DNA of 64,000 nt from Bernardetia sp042180575 (lineage in GTDB: Bacteria; Bacteroidota; Bacteroidia; Cytophagales; Bernardetiaceae), in assembly GCF_042180575.1 (NCBI RefSeq), contig NZ_CP170094.1, positions 3,162,001 through 3,226,000 of the forward strand, written 5' to 3'. Below, piece after piece: positions 16,670-26,038 of the stretch (position 1 is the stretch's first letter; the number at the start of each line of letters is the position of its first letter). Position numbers and translations under genes: made by a program. The notes beneath the pieces were generated by a model. That model searched no databases. It saw only the letters and a list, made by a program, of their open reading frames with translations, and was not told where the DNA came from.

Positions 16670-17848
16670 TTATTCCATTTCAAAAATTAGCTTTTGCTTG
16701 ATTTCTTCTAAAAGAGATTTTATTTTTTGACTCTCTTTTGCTTTTATTACAACATGTCCCACATTTTGTCCTGTTCCTTCTCGCTGATTAATAATAGAAC
16801 CTTGTTTTACAGAAAGTGTAAATTCTTTTAGTTCAGGAATTGATTTTATAAATTCTTTTCCCTTTATAGATTTTAGAGTTCCTGCTGATGGATGAAACAT
16901 ACGCAAACCACTATAAAAATGATTTTGTGTATTTTCTAGTTCTATTTTGTTTCCTAAAAAAGCATCTAACCAAATTTGCCAAAAATCTTTTTCATAAGAA
17001 AGTTTCAAAAGCTCCATAATATATCCTCCTGGTGGTCGAAGAGCCATTTCTCCAAAGACTAAATTTATTTTATCTGTACCTAATTTTTGAATAAATACTT
17101 CGGTATGCGTAATTCCATTTTTTGCACCCAAAGCAATGATTATTTTTTTATTAAATTCAAAAATTTGACTCTGAACTTCTGATGAAAAAGTAGCAGGAAC
17201 AAGATTAGCAAATTTAGGTTCTGTATATTCAGTAATATTCTGAAAAAGGACTTTTCCATTTTGTACAATAGCTTCAATACTACATTCTGTTCCCTCTACA
17301 AAACTTTCTGCCATATATCCTTTTTTTAAAAATTTAGGAACATCTTCTTCTTTCTTTATGATGAAAGCTCCTCTACTTCCCGACCCTGTACAGGTTTTGA
17401 AAGCCATTGGTAAACCTAATTTTTCGATAAGCTCTTGTTTTGAAATTTTATTATTTCCTGCCTCATTTTCTAAGAAATTAGCACAAGGTATCGCATTTTT
17501 TTGAGCGACTCTTTTCATGGTTGGCTTATGAGTACAATTCAACGCAACCTCAATGGGAATATAATTATTAGGTTTTATTATATCACTCATCCAAGCAGCA
17601 GGAAGTACTGATTTTTCAGTTGGTGCAAGGATAGCTACTGGTTTTGGCTCTTTTTTGATTAAATCTTCAACAAAAAGCCTCCATTCTTGTTTAGACCATG
17701 TGAACGAGATTTGTTTTAATACGTCAGCTTTATGATTTTTAAGCTTTTTATTGTACAGAAGTACTACACGTAAATTATTATTTTTAGCAATCTCTATAGC
17801 GTCAGAACGATTGCCTACTATCCAAACGGTATTTTTATCAGTTTTCAA
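16670..17848 (-). CDS. ATP-grasp domain ligase of unknown substrate
   Basis: The 392-residue protein has the three-part ATP-grasp layout. A pre-ATP-grasp Rossmann-like part contains VWIVGNRSDAIEIA. A lysine-bearing lid segment reads LPMAFKTCTGSGSRGAF. The C-terminal metal-binding part holds FGEMALRPPGGYIMELL, with the Glu and Arg of the active site. Such enzymes join a carboxylate to an amine or thiol with ATP, and the carboxylate-amine (BacD/PurK-like) type fits best. The start is TTG. No ATG is near, and the first Rossmann strand begins by residue 8, so the start must be close. The gene stands alone, so the substrate cannot be inferred from context. Confidence 0.8.
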   Translation of the reverse strand: MKTDKNTVWIVGNRSDAIEIAKNNNLRVVLLYNKKLKNHKADVLKQISFTWSKQEWRLFVEDLIKKEPKPVAILAPTEKSVLPAAWMSDIIKPNNYIPIEVALNCTHKPTMKRVAQKNAIPCANFLENEAGNNKISKQELIEKLGLPMAFKTCTGSGSRGAFIIKKEEDVPKFLKKGYMAESFVEGTECSIEAIVQNGKVLFQNITEYTEPKFANLVPATFSSEVQSQIFEFNKKIIIALGAKNGITHTEVFIQKLGTDKINLVFGEMALRPPGGYIMELLKLSYEKDFWQIWLDAFLGNKIELENTQNHFYSGLRMFHPSAGTLKSIKGKEFIKSIPELKEFTLSVKQGSIINQREGTGQNVGHVVIKAKESQKIKSLLEEIKQKLIFEME

Positions 17849-18084
17849 AATGAAGTTATTTTCTTGAAAAATTAAAAAATAAATTTAATCAAAATTAGTA
17901 GAGTAAAACAAATTTATTCTAATGACCATTCAAATTAAGCTAAAAAATTAATCAAAAGTTAAATGTAAAATTTAGCTTTTTTAGTTTGTGAATAGTTAAT
18001 TTTATAAGTAGAAATTATTCTATATATAATTGGTAGCAATCAAAAATTTAGCTCATCTTACACATTTTTTAAACTTAGATAATT

Positions 18085-21000
18085 ATGAAAAACCTTTTAC
18101 TCTTCTTTGTACTTTTCTTTTATACTGGTTTTGCTATTGGGCAAACTCCAGTTTCTTTACCAGCAACTCCTCCCTACACACAAGATTTTAATGCTACTCC
18201 AGCAGCAAGTGGTACAAGTTATCCTATAGGCTGGACAAGTTATAATAATACTACATTAGATGCTACAATGATTAATGGTACTACTTCTTCTACCACAGGA
18301 GCTAATTATAATTACGGTTCAAGAATTGGTTTGCTAGGTTCTGGAAGTAATTTTGACCCAAGTTCAATAGTTTTGGCAATAGATAATACCTCTGGACGAT
18401 CAGGATTAGAAATTTCTTATGATATAATTAAGATAAGAGAACAAACTAGAGATTGTACGTTTAATTTAGAGTATAGTACTACATCACCAACTGCTGGTTT
18501 TTCTGCTGTATTTGGAGGATTATATAATTCAGGTTCGTTGGCAGAAGGAACAGTTACACAAAAGACAAGTATAGATATTTCTGCTCTTGATAATCAAGCT
18601 GGAACAGTTTATTTACGTTGGTCTTACTCAAGTTCGGGAGGAGGAAGTAGAGATGGAATTGCTTTGGATAATGTAAGTGTTACTTGGAATACAGCCACTC
18701 CTTCTATTGACTTATTTTTTCAAGATGCAGGAGATGCAAATATAGCAAGAGGAAGTACAAATAATCCTATATTTTCTACAAGAGCAACAGTTACAGATGG
18801 ATTAGCTATACTTAATCAAGTTATTTTACGTACAAATGGAACATACACAACTACTGACATTGCAGCAAATGGTTTCAAAATTTGGGCTTCTACTGATGGT
18901 TCTTTTGATGGTGGAGATACACAACTAGCTTCTACAAGTTCGGTTTCGGGAAATGGAGAAACAATTACATTCTCTTCTTTATCAGAATCTATTCCTCTTA
19001 ATACTATTCGTTATTTTTTCGTTACAGCCGACATTACTTCTTCTGCAACTCTTAATAATACAGTAGGAATAGCAAATACTACTACAGCAGATTTTACTTT
19101 TGCAGCTCCAAATAATAAAACAGGAACGGCTAATAGTGGAAATTTACATACTATCATTGGACTCAATACAGGGATAATAACTCCTACTTCTTTATGTGTA
19201 ACTGTTACACAGGGCGAATCTATAACAGTGCCTTTTACTTATTCTCCTACTGGAATTTATACAGGAACTTTTACAGCACAACTTTCAGATGCAACAGGTA
19301 GTTTTGCTGTTCCTACTACGATTGGTTCGGTAACTTCAGATAATACAGGTTCTCAATCTATTTCGGCTACGATTTCGGCTGGTACACCACAGGGTTCAAA
19401 TTACCGTATTCGTGTAGTAAGTTCGATTCCAAATGTAGAAGGAGCAGATAATGGAACAGATATCACGATTGATTTATTGACCGTTTCGATTTCTCCAGCA
19501 GGAATACAAACTTTATCAGAATTTCAGAATGGGGATGTACTTACAGCAACAGAATCACACTCTATTCAATCAAGAAGGTGGAAATATTCTACTACTTCAG
19601 GTAGTGGATATACTAACTTCTTAGGTGCAGAAACCACTCAAAGACCTTATTTTGAAACGGCAGGCACGTATTATATGGTTGTAGAAACATTATTTAATTG
19701 TGGAAAATCAGTTATTTCTAATGAAGTACAAATCGATGTAACTCCTTTTACTGGTACACGTCTTTTCCCTGGAGATATGGCGATTGTGGGTTGGGATGCA
19801 AGTGTAGGAGGTGCAAGAGATGAGTATGCAATCACAAATTTGGTTTCACTAAAACAAGGAACTAAATTTATTATAGCAAATGCTACTTATGAAAATGGCA
19901 CAGGAGCAAATATTAGAAGTAATGTATGGCAAGATGGAAGAGAGTATATTGAGTTTGTTTATAACCGAGCAACAGATTTACCAGCAGGGTCAATTATTAG
20001 TTTTGAATTTACTAATCTAACAGGAGATAATGCTGATAATGTTCGTATAAATGGAGTAGCAGCAGGACCAGACATTACTTCAAGTCCTGGGTTTGGTAGT
20101 GCAAAACCAAATGTAAGTACTAGTGGAGCAGACCAAATATATATTATGCAGGGAAATTTTAATAGTACAGGCACAGACTTTGATGGTTACGTGCTTTTTG
20201 GAATGACTAATGATGCAGATTGGGTTAATTTCTCTGTGAATGTTTCTTCTGCTCGTACTTCAAGATTACACCCTCATATTCGTTGTATTAATACTTCACA
20301 TCCAACTGGAGAAGTAGGTTCTTATTTTGATACCACAAATCCTGCTCTTCGCAATGCAGACCAACGAACTATTTTAGGATATATTATAAATATGGCGAAT
20401 TGGACAAATACTTCTTCGCTACCTGCTACAGTTCATACAACTGTATTTACTGTAACAAGTCCTACTATAAAATCAAATTGGATAGGTGATAAAGATGAAA
20501 ACTGGTTTGATTGTCAGAATTGGAGTTCGCTCTATGTACCTAACAGATATACTAATGTAGAGTTTACAACTACTGCTGTGGGAGATTCACGTATCAATCA
20601 AAGTGCAGATTTCTCAAATGAATATTTGGATATTGCCGAAGTGAAAAATATTATTTTAGAAAATAGAATCTTGAAAATGTTTGATAATCGTGCTGCTCGT
20701 TTAGATGTGTATGAAAACCTTACTATTCAAAATACAGGCTATTTGGATATGGATGATGATGTAGGTTTTATCAATGACGGAACAATTAATATTAGAGGAA
20801 ATTGGATAAATAATATTGGTACATCTAACTTTGAAGAAGGTGAATCTCTAGTTGTTTTTGAAGGTGGAAACAATCAAAGTATTACGACAGTAGGAGGAGA
20901 AGAAAGTTTTTATGATGTAACACTGAATTGTGGTAGAGATTTGACTATCAACAACGAAACAATCATCAAAAGAGAATTTCTATTCCAGTCAGGAAATGTA

Positions 21001-22068
21001 TTTGCTGCTACTACAAATCCTCTTACTTTTGACGTAGATGCTTTCTATACAGATGCAAATGCAGACAGACATATTAGAGGAGCTTCTCGTCGTCGTTCTA
21101 ATAAAATAGAAGATTTTACTTTTCCTATTGGAAAGATAGGAGTGTATCGTCCTCTTACTATTCATACAAAAAATACAGGCACGATTACTCAATTTTTTGC
21201 AGAATATTTCTTTGCAGGTTATGGAACATATCAGCCTGTTGTTATTCCATTAGACCACGTAAGTCAGATAGAATATTGGAATTTGAATAGAGAAGTTGGA
21301 ATTTCTGATGCTCAAATTACACTATCTTGGGGAATAGAAAGTGAAGTAGGAAACCTAGGAAGTTTAGTTGTGGCTCATTGGACAAATGCCAATCAATGGG
21401 AAAGTAGAGGAAACACAATGACTACTGGAAACACAACATCTGGAACTGTAAAGTCAGCTCAAGATATTACACAGTTTAGCCCTTTTACATTAGGAACAAT
21501 AGATAATTTGAATCCTCTTCCTGTTACATGGCTTTCTTTTGATGCAAAATATAACCAAGAACAAGACAATGTTTTTTTAGAGTGGAAAACATTATCAGAA
21601 TATCAAAACCAATTATTTGCTATTGAACGTTCTGATAATGGAATTGATTTTGAAGAAATTGGAGTCAAAAAAGGAAACTTAAATGCTCGCTCTGTCAAAA
21701 ACTATCAGTTTTGGGACTTTGAGCCACTTCATACAAAAACCTATTACCGTATCAAACAAACAGATACAAATGGAAAGTTTACGTATTCGAATGTCAGAAT
21801 GATAGAAACAGAAAACGAGAGAAAAATAGGAGTTACCAATTATCAAAACAAAACCATTCTTTATGCTAATCTTAAAGAAGCTACAAAAGCAAAAGTCAAT
21901 ATCTATAATATGAATGGTAATATAGTTGGTATGTTTGAGGTCTTTTTGAAAAAGGGACAGAATGAATTATTACTTCCTCTGAATGACATTTCAAAAGCTG
22001 TCTATATCTATAAAATTGGATTAGAAAACCAATCTGAATTTGTAAGTGGAAAGTTTTTGATAAAGTAA
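18085..22068 (+). CDS. Large secreted surface protein with type IX sorting domain
   Basis: This 1327-residue protein has a signal peptide (MKNLLLFFVLFF, cleaved near AIGQ) and a C-terminal type A sorting domain of about 75 residues (VNIYNMNGNIVGMFEV, AVYIYKIG, SGKFLIK), so it is predicted cargo of the type IX system. The interior is beta-rich and Thr/Ser/Asn-rich, as in adhesin-like proteins. A segment FPGDMAIVGWDAS...DEYAITNLVSLKQGTKFIIAN resembles a domain found repeatedly in Bacteroidota surface proteins. A further part before the sorting domain, LPVTWLSFDAKYNQ, is the usual linker module. Its ligand is unknown. It is monocistronic. Confidence 0.85.
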   Translation: MKNLLLFFVLFFYTGFAIGQTPVSLPATPPYTQDFNATPAASGTSYPIGWTSYNNTTLDATMINGTTSSTTGANYNYGSRIGLLGSGSNFDPSSIVLAIDNTSGRSGLEISYDIIKIREQTRDCTFNLEYSTTSPTAGFSAVFGGLYNSGSLAEGTVTQKTSIDISALDNQAGTVYLRWSYSSSGGGSRDGIALDNVSVTWNTATPSIDLFFQDAGDANIARGSTNNPIFSTRATVTDGLAILNQVILRTNGTYTTTDIAANGFKIWASTDGSFDGGDTQLASTSSVSGNGETITFSSLSESIPLNTIRYFFVTADITSSATLNNTVGIANTTTADFTFAAPNNKTGTANSGNLHTIIGLNTGIITPTSLCVTVTQGESITVPFTYSPTGIYTGTFTAQLSDATGSFAVPTTIGSVTSDNTGSQSISATISAGTPQGSNYRIRVVSSIPNVEGADNGTDITIDLLTVSISPAGIQTLSEFQNGDVLTATESHSIQSRRWKYSTTSGSGYTNFLGAETTQRPYFETAGTYYMVVETLFNCGKSVISNEVQIDVTPFTGTRLFPGDMAIVGWDASVGGARDEYAITNLVSLKQGTKFIIANATYENGTGANIRSNVWQDGREYIEFVYNRATDLPAGSIISFEFTNLTGDNADNVRINGVAAGPDITSSPGFGSAKPNVSTSGADQIYIMQGNFNSTGTDFDGYVLFGMTNDADWVNFSVNVSSARTSRLHPHIRCINTSHPTGEVGSYFDTTNPALRNADQRTILGYIINMANWTNTSSLPATVHTTVFTVTSPTIKSNWIGDKDENWFDCQNWSSLYVPNRYTNVEFTTTAVGDSRINQSADFSNEYLDIAEVKNIILENRILKMFDNRAARLDVYENLTIQNTGYLDMDDDVGFINDGTINIRGNWINNIGTSNFEEGESLVVFEGGNNQSITTVGGEESFYDVTLNCGRDLTINNETIIKREFLFQSGNVFAATTNPLTFDVDAFYTDANADRHIRGASRRRSNKIEDFTFPIGKIGVYRPLTIHTKNTGTITQFFAEYFFAGYGTYQPVVIPLDHVSQIEYWNLNREVGISDAQITLSWGIESEVGNLGSLVVAHWTNANQWESRGNTMTTGNTTSGTVKSAQDITQFSPFTLGTIDNLNPLPVTWLSFDAKYNQEQDNVFLEWKTLSEYQNQLFAIERSDNGIDFEEIGVKKGNLNARSVKNYQFWDFEPLHTKTYYRIKQTDTNGKFTYSNVRMIETENERKIGVTNYQNKTILYANLKEATKAKVNIYNMNGNIVGMFEVFLKKGQNELLLPLNDISKAVYIYKIGLENQSEFVSGKFLIK

Positions 22069-22146
22069 TTCAATTATATTAAAAAACCTTAAGTTTCTCA
22101 AAGACACTTAACGTAAACTTGGTACTATATTCTTGCTTTTATGTCC

Positions 22147-22218
22147 CTGTCAGACACTTCAGAGTGTTAGACAGCTATGTTGGGCTAAATTGTCTGACAC
22201 CTTGAAGGTGTGCTGACA
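22147..22218. repeat. Dispersed repeat family C, copy 2
   Basis: There are two hairpins in tandem. CTGTC..ACACT pairs with AGTGT..GACAG at 22147-22174. TGTC..ACACCTT pairs with AAGGTGT..GACA at 22191-22218. The unit lies between two convergent genes, so it could also act as a terminator, although it lacks a T run. It matches the layout at 12726-12778. Confidence 0.6.
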
Positions 22219-22329
22219 AGATAGTTCACTAATCAGCTAATAAAGAAACATAGACCGATAAATACATAAATTCTAATACCGAGTTCACGTACACTTAGGG
22301 TTTAACTATTTAGTATTTTAGTATTTATT

Positions 22330-25300
22330 CTATACTCTAATTCCTATCATGCTTACATCATCACGCTGTTCTTCTCCTCGTTGGTGCAAATCCAAAGTCT
22401 GCTCCATTTTAGCTTTTTGTTCGTATGGTTTAAGTTCTGCTATTTCTTGTAAAAATCTGAGCAGTCTTGGTGTACCAAACTTTTCTTGTTTAGCATCATT
22501 TTGATCTGCATAACCATCTGTAGTAAGGTAAATCATTGCTCCTTTTGGTAGGTCTATAAACTGAGTATGAAAACTCTTATCTAATTTATTTCTTACTCCT
22601 CCAATGGTTTTATTATCTCCACGTAAATAAAATGCTTCTTTTTCATTCGAAGTATTTGGCATTGTATAAATAAATGGTCGTTTTGCACCAGAAAAAGCTA
22701 CTTCTGTATGTGTTGATTTATATTCCAATCTACAAAAAGCTACATCCATTCCATCATCATTTGCTCTATCATTTTCACCTTTGAGTTGGCGTTCTTGTTT
22801 TAGAGCTTTTCGTACTTGTGTATTTAATCGTTCTAAAATTTCACTTGGGTCAAATATTTTTTTCTCATTCACTATTTCATTTAGAATGGAATGCCCTATC
22901 ATAGACATAAATGCTCCTGGTACTCCGTGTCCAGTACAATCAACAGCAGCTACAAATGTATAGTTATCAATATGCGAAAACCAGTAAAAATCTCCTGAAA
23001 CAATATCTTTTGGACGGAAAAGAACAAAATAGTCAGGCAAATATTGACTCATTCTTTCATGGCTAGGCAAAACAGCCTGTTGAATCGTTTGAGCATAACG
23101 AATAGAATCTGTAATATTTCTGTTTTTATTTTGAATAGTATCATACGCCTTTGCATTATCAATAGCAATGGCAGTATAAGAAGCAAGCGAACTTAGAAGT
23201 GCTACCTTTTTCTCATCATAGGCATTTTTCTCAAAGCTCTGAACCGTAATCACTCCAATAGGACGATTTTCTACCGATAAAGGAAGATAAATCAATGATT
23301 TTGGAAGTCCTCCTACGATATTTTTTGCAGCTTCATATTTTTCTGGATGTTCTTTTTCTATATCATTAATTAAAATGATTTCCTGTTTGCCAAGGCATTG
23401 TACTGAAAAATGATTTTTATTATTTACATAATCAGAGTGGTCTGGCAAAACGTCTCCTTTTTCTATAAATCCTTTAAATTTTATACGTTTTTCAGCAGGC
23501 TCATAAATACCAATACCGAAGGCTTCGGCTGGCATAAGCTGATTTACTTTTTCATAAAGAGTTTGAGAAATATCTTCTACATGAAGTGATGCCGTAATTT
23601 CTCTACCAATATCAGAAAGAGTATTTAGATTTTGATAAGATTCTTCTACTTCTTGATTTTTTTGAACTAATACAACTGCTTGTTCTTCAAGTTCAGAGTT
23701 TTTCTTTTCAATATAATCTCTCTGACTCAAAATTTCTTCTTGTTGTTGTTCTAGCTCTTCATTTTGAACCAAAATTTCTTGTTTCTGTTCTTCTAAAGCT
23801 AGATTTTGTGTACTAATTTGGTCTTTCTGTTTCGTAATTCTAATATTCTGTTCAGATAAGAGTTTGTTTGCTTTTTGTTTTTGGAAGAATGCAAAAAGAA
23901 TAATCAAACCAATAAGTAAAGCCAAAGCAATCGCACCATACAGAATATAACGTAATAATTCGTCTTCTTTACGAGCTAATTTTTCAGTTTCAATTTTTTC
24001 AGCTTTAAGTTTGTTCTCCAGTTCTAGATTCTTGATAGCTTCTTTTTGTTTTTCCTTTTCTAAAATCTCTTGTTTTAGGGCAAGGTCTTTTAGTTCTTGT
24101 TCTCTTTCTAGGTCTTTTATGGCTTGTTCTTTTTTCTCACTTTCAAGCTGTTGTTGGGTAAGCAAAAGAGCTTGTTGAGTTTTTTGTCTCTCTAGTTTTA
24201 TATTTTTTAGATTAGCTTCTTGAATTGTTTTGTCTTGTAATTCTAGTTCTAGTGTTTGTAATTTTTTATCCGTTTCTAATTGTTTTTTCTTAGAGGCAAG
24301 GTCTTGAATCTCTTCATCTACCAAAAGAAGTTTGAGTTCTTTTTCATTTTTCTCAAAAGCAATTTGTCGTTGTAGCGATTTTTGTAATTCTTGTTTTTCG
24401 TTTTGAGAAAGTGAATCACGAACTGCAGCATATTGTCCATAATAAGAATAGGCATTTCTATAATCATTCTGACGCTGATAAATCTCAGACATAGTACGGT
24501 AACTTGTCGTCAAAACTTCTGCATTTTTGTTTGCTTTAGCTAATTTTATAGCTTCTGCTGTATAAGCACGAGCGTTTTGAAAATCTCTACGCAAGAGATA
24601 AATAGCTGCTAAATAATTATAAGCCTGTGCTACTTCATCAGCATTCCCATTTTTCTTAGCAGATTCTAATGCTTGTGTAAAATAATTTAAGGAATTGATA
24701 TAATCTCCTTTTATCTGATAAATTACACCAATATTTGTAAGTGTTGTTGTATTGGGTTTGTCAGCAGGATTGAAAGTTAAAGACTGTTTGAAATTCTCTA
24801 ATGATTTGTCGTAGTCACCCAAAAATTTATTCAAAAAACCTATATTATTGAGTGCTACTGCTGTTCCATTATTATCTTTTTTAGATTTATGAATAGTCAA
24901 AACTTGCTGATTATACTCTAATGCCTTCTGATAATCTCCTTTTATTTTGTAAAGGTCAGTCAGATTACGAAGAGTTTCTATTTTTCCCTCTGTATCGTTT
25001 TGAGAATTATAAATTTCCAAAACGGCTGTATAATAAGCTAAAGACTGGTCATAGTTTTTTAGCTCAAGGTGTGCAGAAGCAATATTTGAAAGAAGTTTGG
25101 GGTGTACAGTTTCTCCCAATTCTTCATAAATTTCATTCGATTTAGTGAGATACTCTAATGATTTTCCTGCGACTTCTTGTTCTTGATAAAACTCTCCTAC
25201 TTCTTGGTAAGTTTCTGCTAATAACTTTCTATTTCCTGTTTTTTCTATATTTTTGAGAGCCTGTAAATACCAACGTAAACTGCTAGTAAACTGATTTTTA

Positions 25301-25635
25301 CCCCTATAAATATGAGCAAAGTGCAGAATACTACTGGTTAGTTCAGTTTGAGTATTAGCTTGAAGTCCTAAACTAAAGGCCTGTTGAGCATGCAAAAGAC
25401 CCTGCTCATAATTTTTTTTCTCAATATCAATATCTGCCATTTGATTTTTCAAATGTGCTTTTATACTATCCGAACTTGCCTTTTGAAATTGTGCTTCTAA
25501 TTGCTCCATAGATTGAGCTTGTGCTACATTAGAAAACAAAATAAAAATCATAAAAAAAAGTATCTCAAAAAGTATCGCAACTATTTTTGAGTAATTCAAA
25601 TGACTTTCTTTATGATTTATTAGAATACTATTCAT
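22330..25635 (-). CDS. TPR, GAF and SpoIIE-type PP2C phosphatase signalling protein
   Basis: This 1101-residue membrane signalling protein has the following order of parts. A signal peptide ends near VAQAQS. A series of tetratricopeptide repeats (about 50-400) contains, for example, GDYQKALEYNQQVLTIHKSK and GDYDKSLENFKQSL. A long Gln/Glu/Lys coiled coil follows. One membrane segment reads YILYGAIALALLIGLIILFAFF. A second coiled coil and a GAF domain (about 665-820) come next. The end is a SpoIIE/PP2C serine phosphatase domain with GDFYWF, VDCTGHGVPGAFMSM, LTTDGYADQ and QRDDVSMIGI, which supply the metal-binding Asp residues. It is predicted to dephosphorylate an anti-sigma-antagonist-type partner in answer to an envelope or GAF-sensed signal. 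No partner is encoded nearby. Confidence 0.92.
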   Translation of the reverse strand: MNSILINHKESHLNYSKIVAILFEILFFMIFILFSNVAQAQSMEQLEAQFQKASSDSIKAHLKNQMADIDIEKKNYEQGLLHAQQAFSLGLQANTQTELTSSILHFAHIYRGKNQFTSSLRWYLQALKNIEKTGNRKLLAETYQEVGEFYQEQEVAGKSLEYLTKSNEIYEELGETVHPKLLSNIASAHLELKNYDQSLAYYTAVLEIYNSQNDTEGKIETLRNLTDLYKIKGDYQKALEYNQQVLTIHKSKKDNNGTAVALNNIGFLNKFLGDYDKSLENFKQSLTFNPADKPNTTTLTNIGVIYQIKGDYINSLNYFTQALESAKKNGNADEVAQAYNYLAAIYLLRRDFQNARAYTAEAIKLAKANKNAEVLTTSYRTMSEIYQRQNDYRNAYSYYGQYAAVRDSLSQNEKQELQKSLQRQIAFEKNEKELKLLLVDEEIQDLASKKKQLETDKKLQTLELELQDKTIQEANLKNIKLERQKTQQALLLTQQQLESEKKEQAIKDLEREQELKDLALKQEILEKEKQKEAIKNLELENKLKAEKIETEKLARKEDELLRYILYGAIALALLIGLIILFAFFQKQKANKLLSEQNIRITKQKDQISTQNLALEEQKQEILVQNEELEQQQEEILSQRDYIEKKNSELEEQAVVLVQKNQEVEESYQNLNTLSDIGREITASLHVEDISQTLYEKVNQLMPAEAFGIGIYEPAEKRIKFKGFIEKGDVLPDHSDYVNNKNHFSVQCLGKQEIILINDIEKEHPEKYEAAKNIVGGLPKSLIYLPLSVENRPIGVITVQSFEKNAYDEKKVALLSSLASYTAIAIDNAKAYDTIQNKNRNITDSIRYAQTIQQAVLPSHERMSQYLPDYFVLFRPKDIVSGDFYWFSHIDNYTFVAAVDCTGHGVPGAFMSMIGHSILNEIVNEKKIFDPSEILERLNTQVRKALKQERQLKGENDRANDDGMDVAFCRLEYKSTHTEVAFSGAKRPFIYTMPNTSNEKEAFYLRGDNKTIGGVRNKLDKSFHTQFIDLPKGAMIYLTTDGYADQNDAKQEKFGTPRLLRFLQEIAELKPYEQKAKMEQTLDLHQRGEEQRDDVSMIGIRV

Positions 25636-25800
25636 ATAAGATAAAATAACAGGGGAAGTAAATGTTACATTAAAATTTAAAAAGCTGATTATGATATGAT
25701 TGATAGTAATAGTACTTCAATATGTTAAATAATTTTCACAGTTACAATGATTAAACCAAAAACATGATAAGATTCTACATAATTCCTTGAAAATTAATGT

Positions 25801-25821
25801 TTTCGATAAAATTTATCGAAA
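25801..25821. promoter_or_regulatory. Perfect 21-bp palindrome, possible operator
   Basis: TTTCGATAAA (25801-25810) is followed by one A and then TTTATCGAAA (25812-25821). The tight spacing suits a dimeric repressor site better than an RNA hairpin. It lies about 165 bases upstream of the phosphatase gene start. No known operator was recognised. Confidence 0.4.
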
Positions 25822-25920
25822 CTTTCAACTTAATGTTTCAAACTACCAACATAATTTATTTTTCATTTACAAATAAATCTGTATACCTAATAAAGCTCTG
25901 AAAGGCAGTTGACTAAAAAA

Positions 25921-25986
25921 AATACGAATTTAATTCATTGAAATTCAGCGATTTAATTTATCTCTCTTGAAGTAATAATTCGTATT
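25921..25986 (-). terminator. Wide inverted repeat, possible receptor-gene terminator
   Basis: AATACGAATT (25921-25930) and AATTCGTATT (25977-25986) are perfect complements 46 bases apart. Read on the minus strand, the second arm is followed by a run of eight T. The long loop is unusual for a simple terminator. Confidence 0.35.
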
Positions 25987-26038
25987 TGTGCAAATGTTGA
26001 GTTTAGATTAAATATAATTCAAGTCTATATTTTTGCTA

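Larger units (their letters stand above)
25636..26038. other. Intergenic gap with two inverted repeats
   Basis: This 403-base gap between two minus-strand genes holds a perfect 21-bp palindrome (25801-25821) and a wide 10-bp inverted repeat (25921-25986). It should include the promoter of the phosphatase gene and the end of the receptor transcript. I see no gene in it. Confidence 0.5.
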
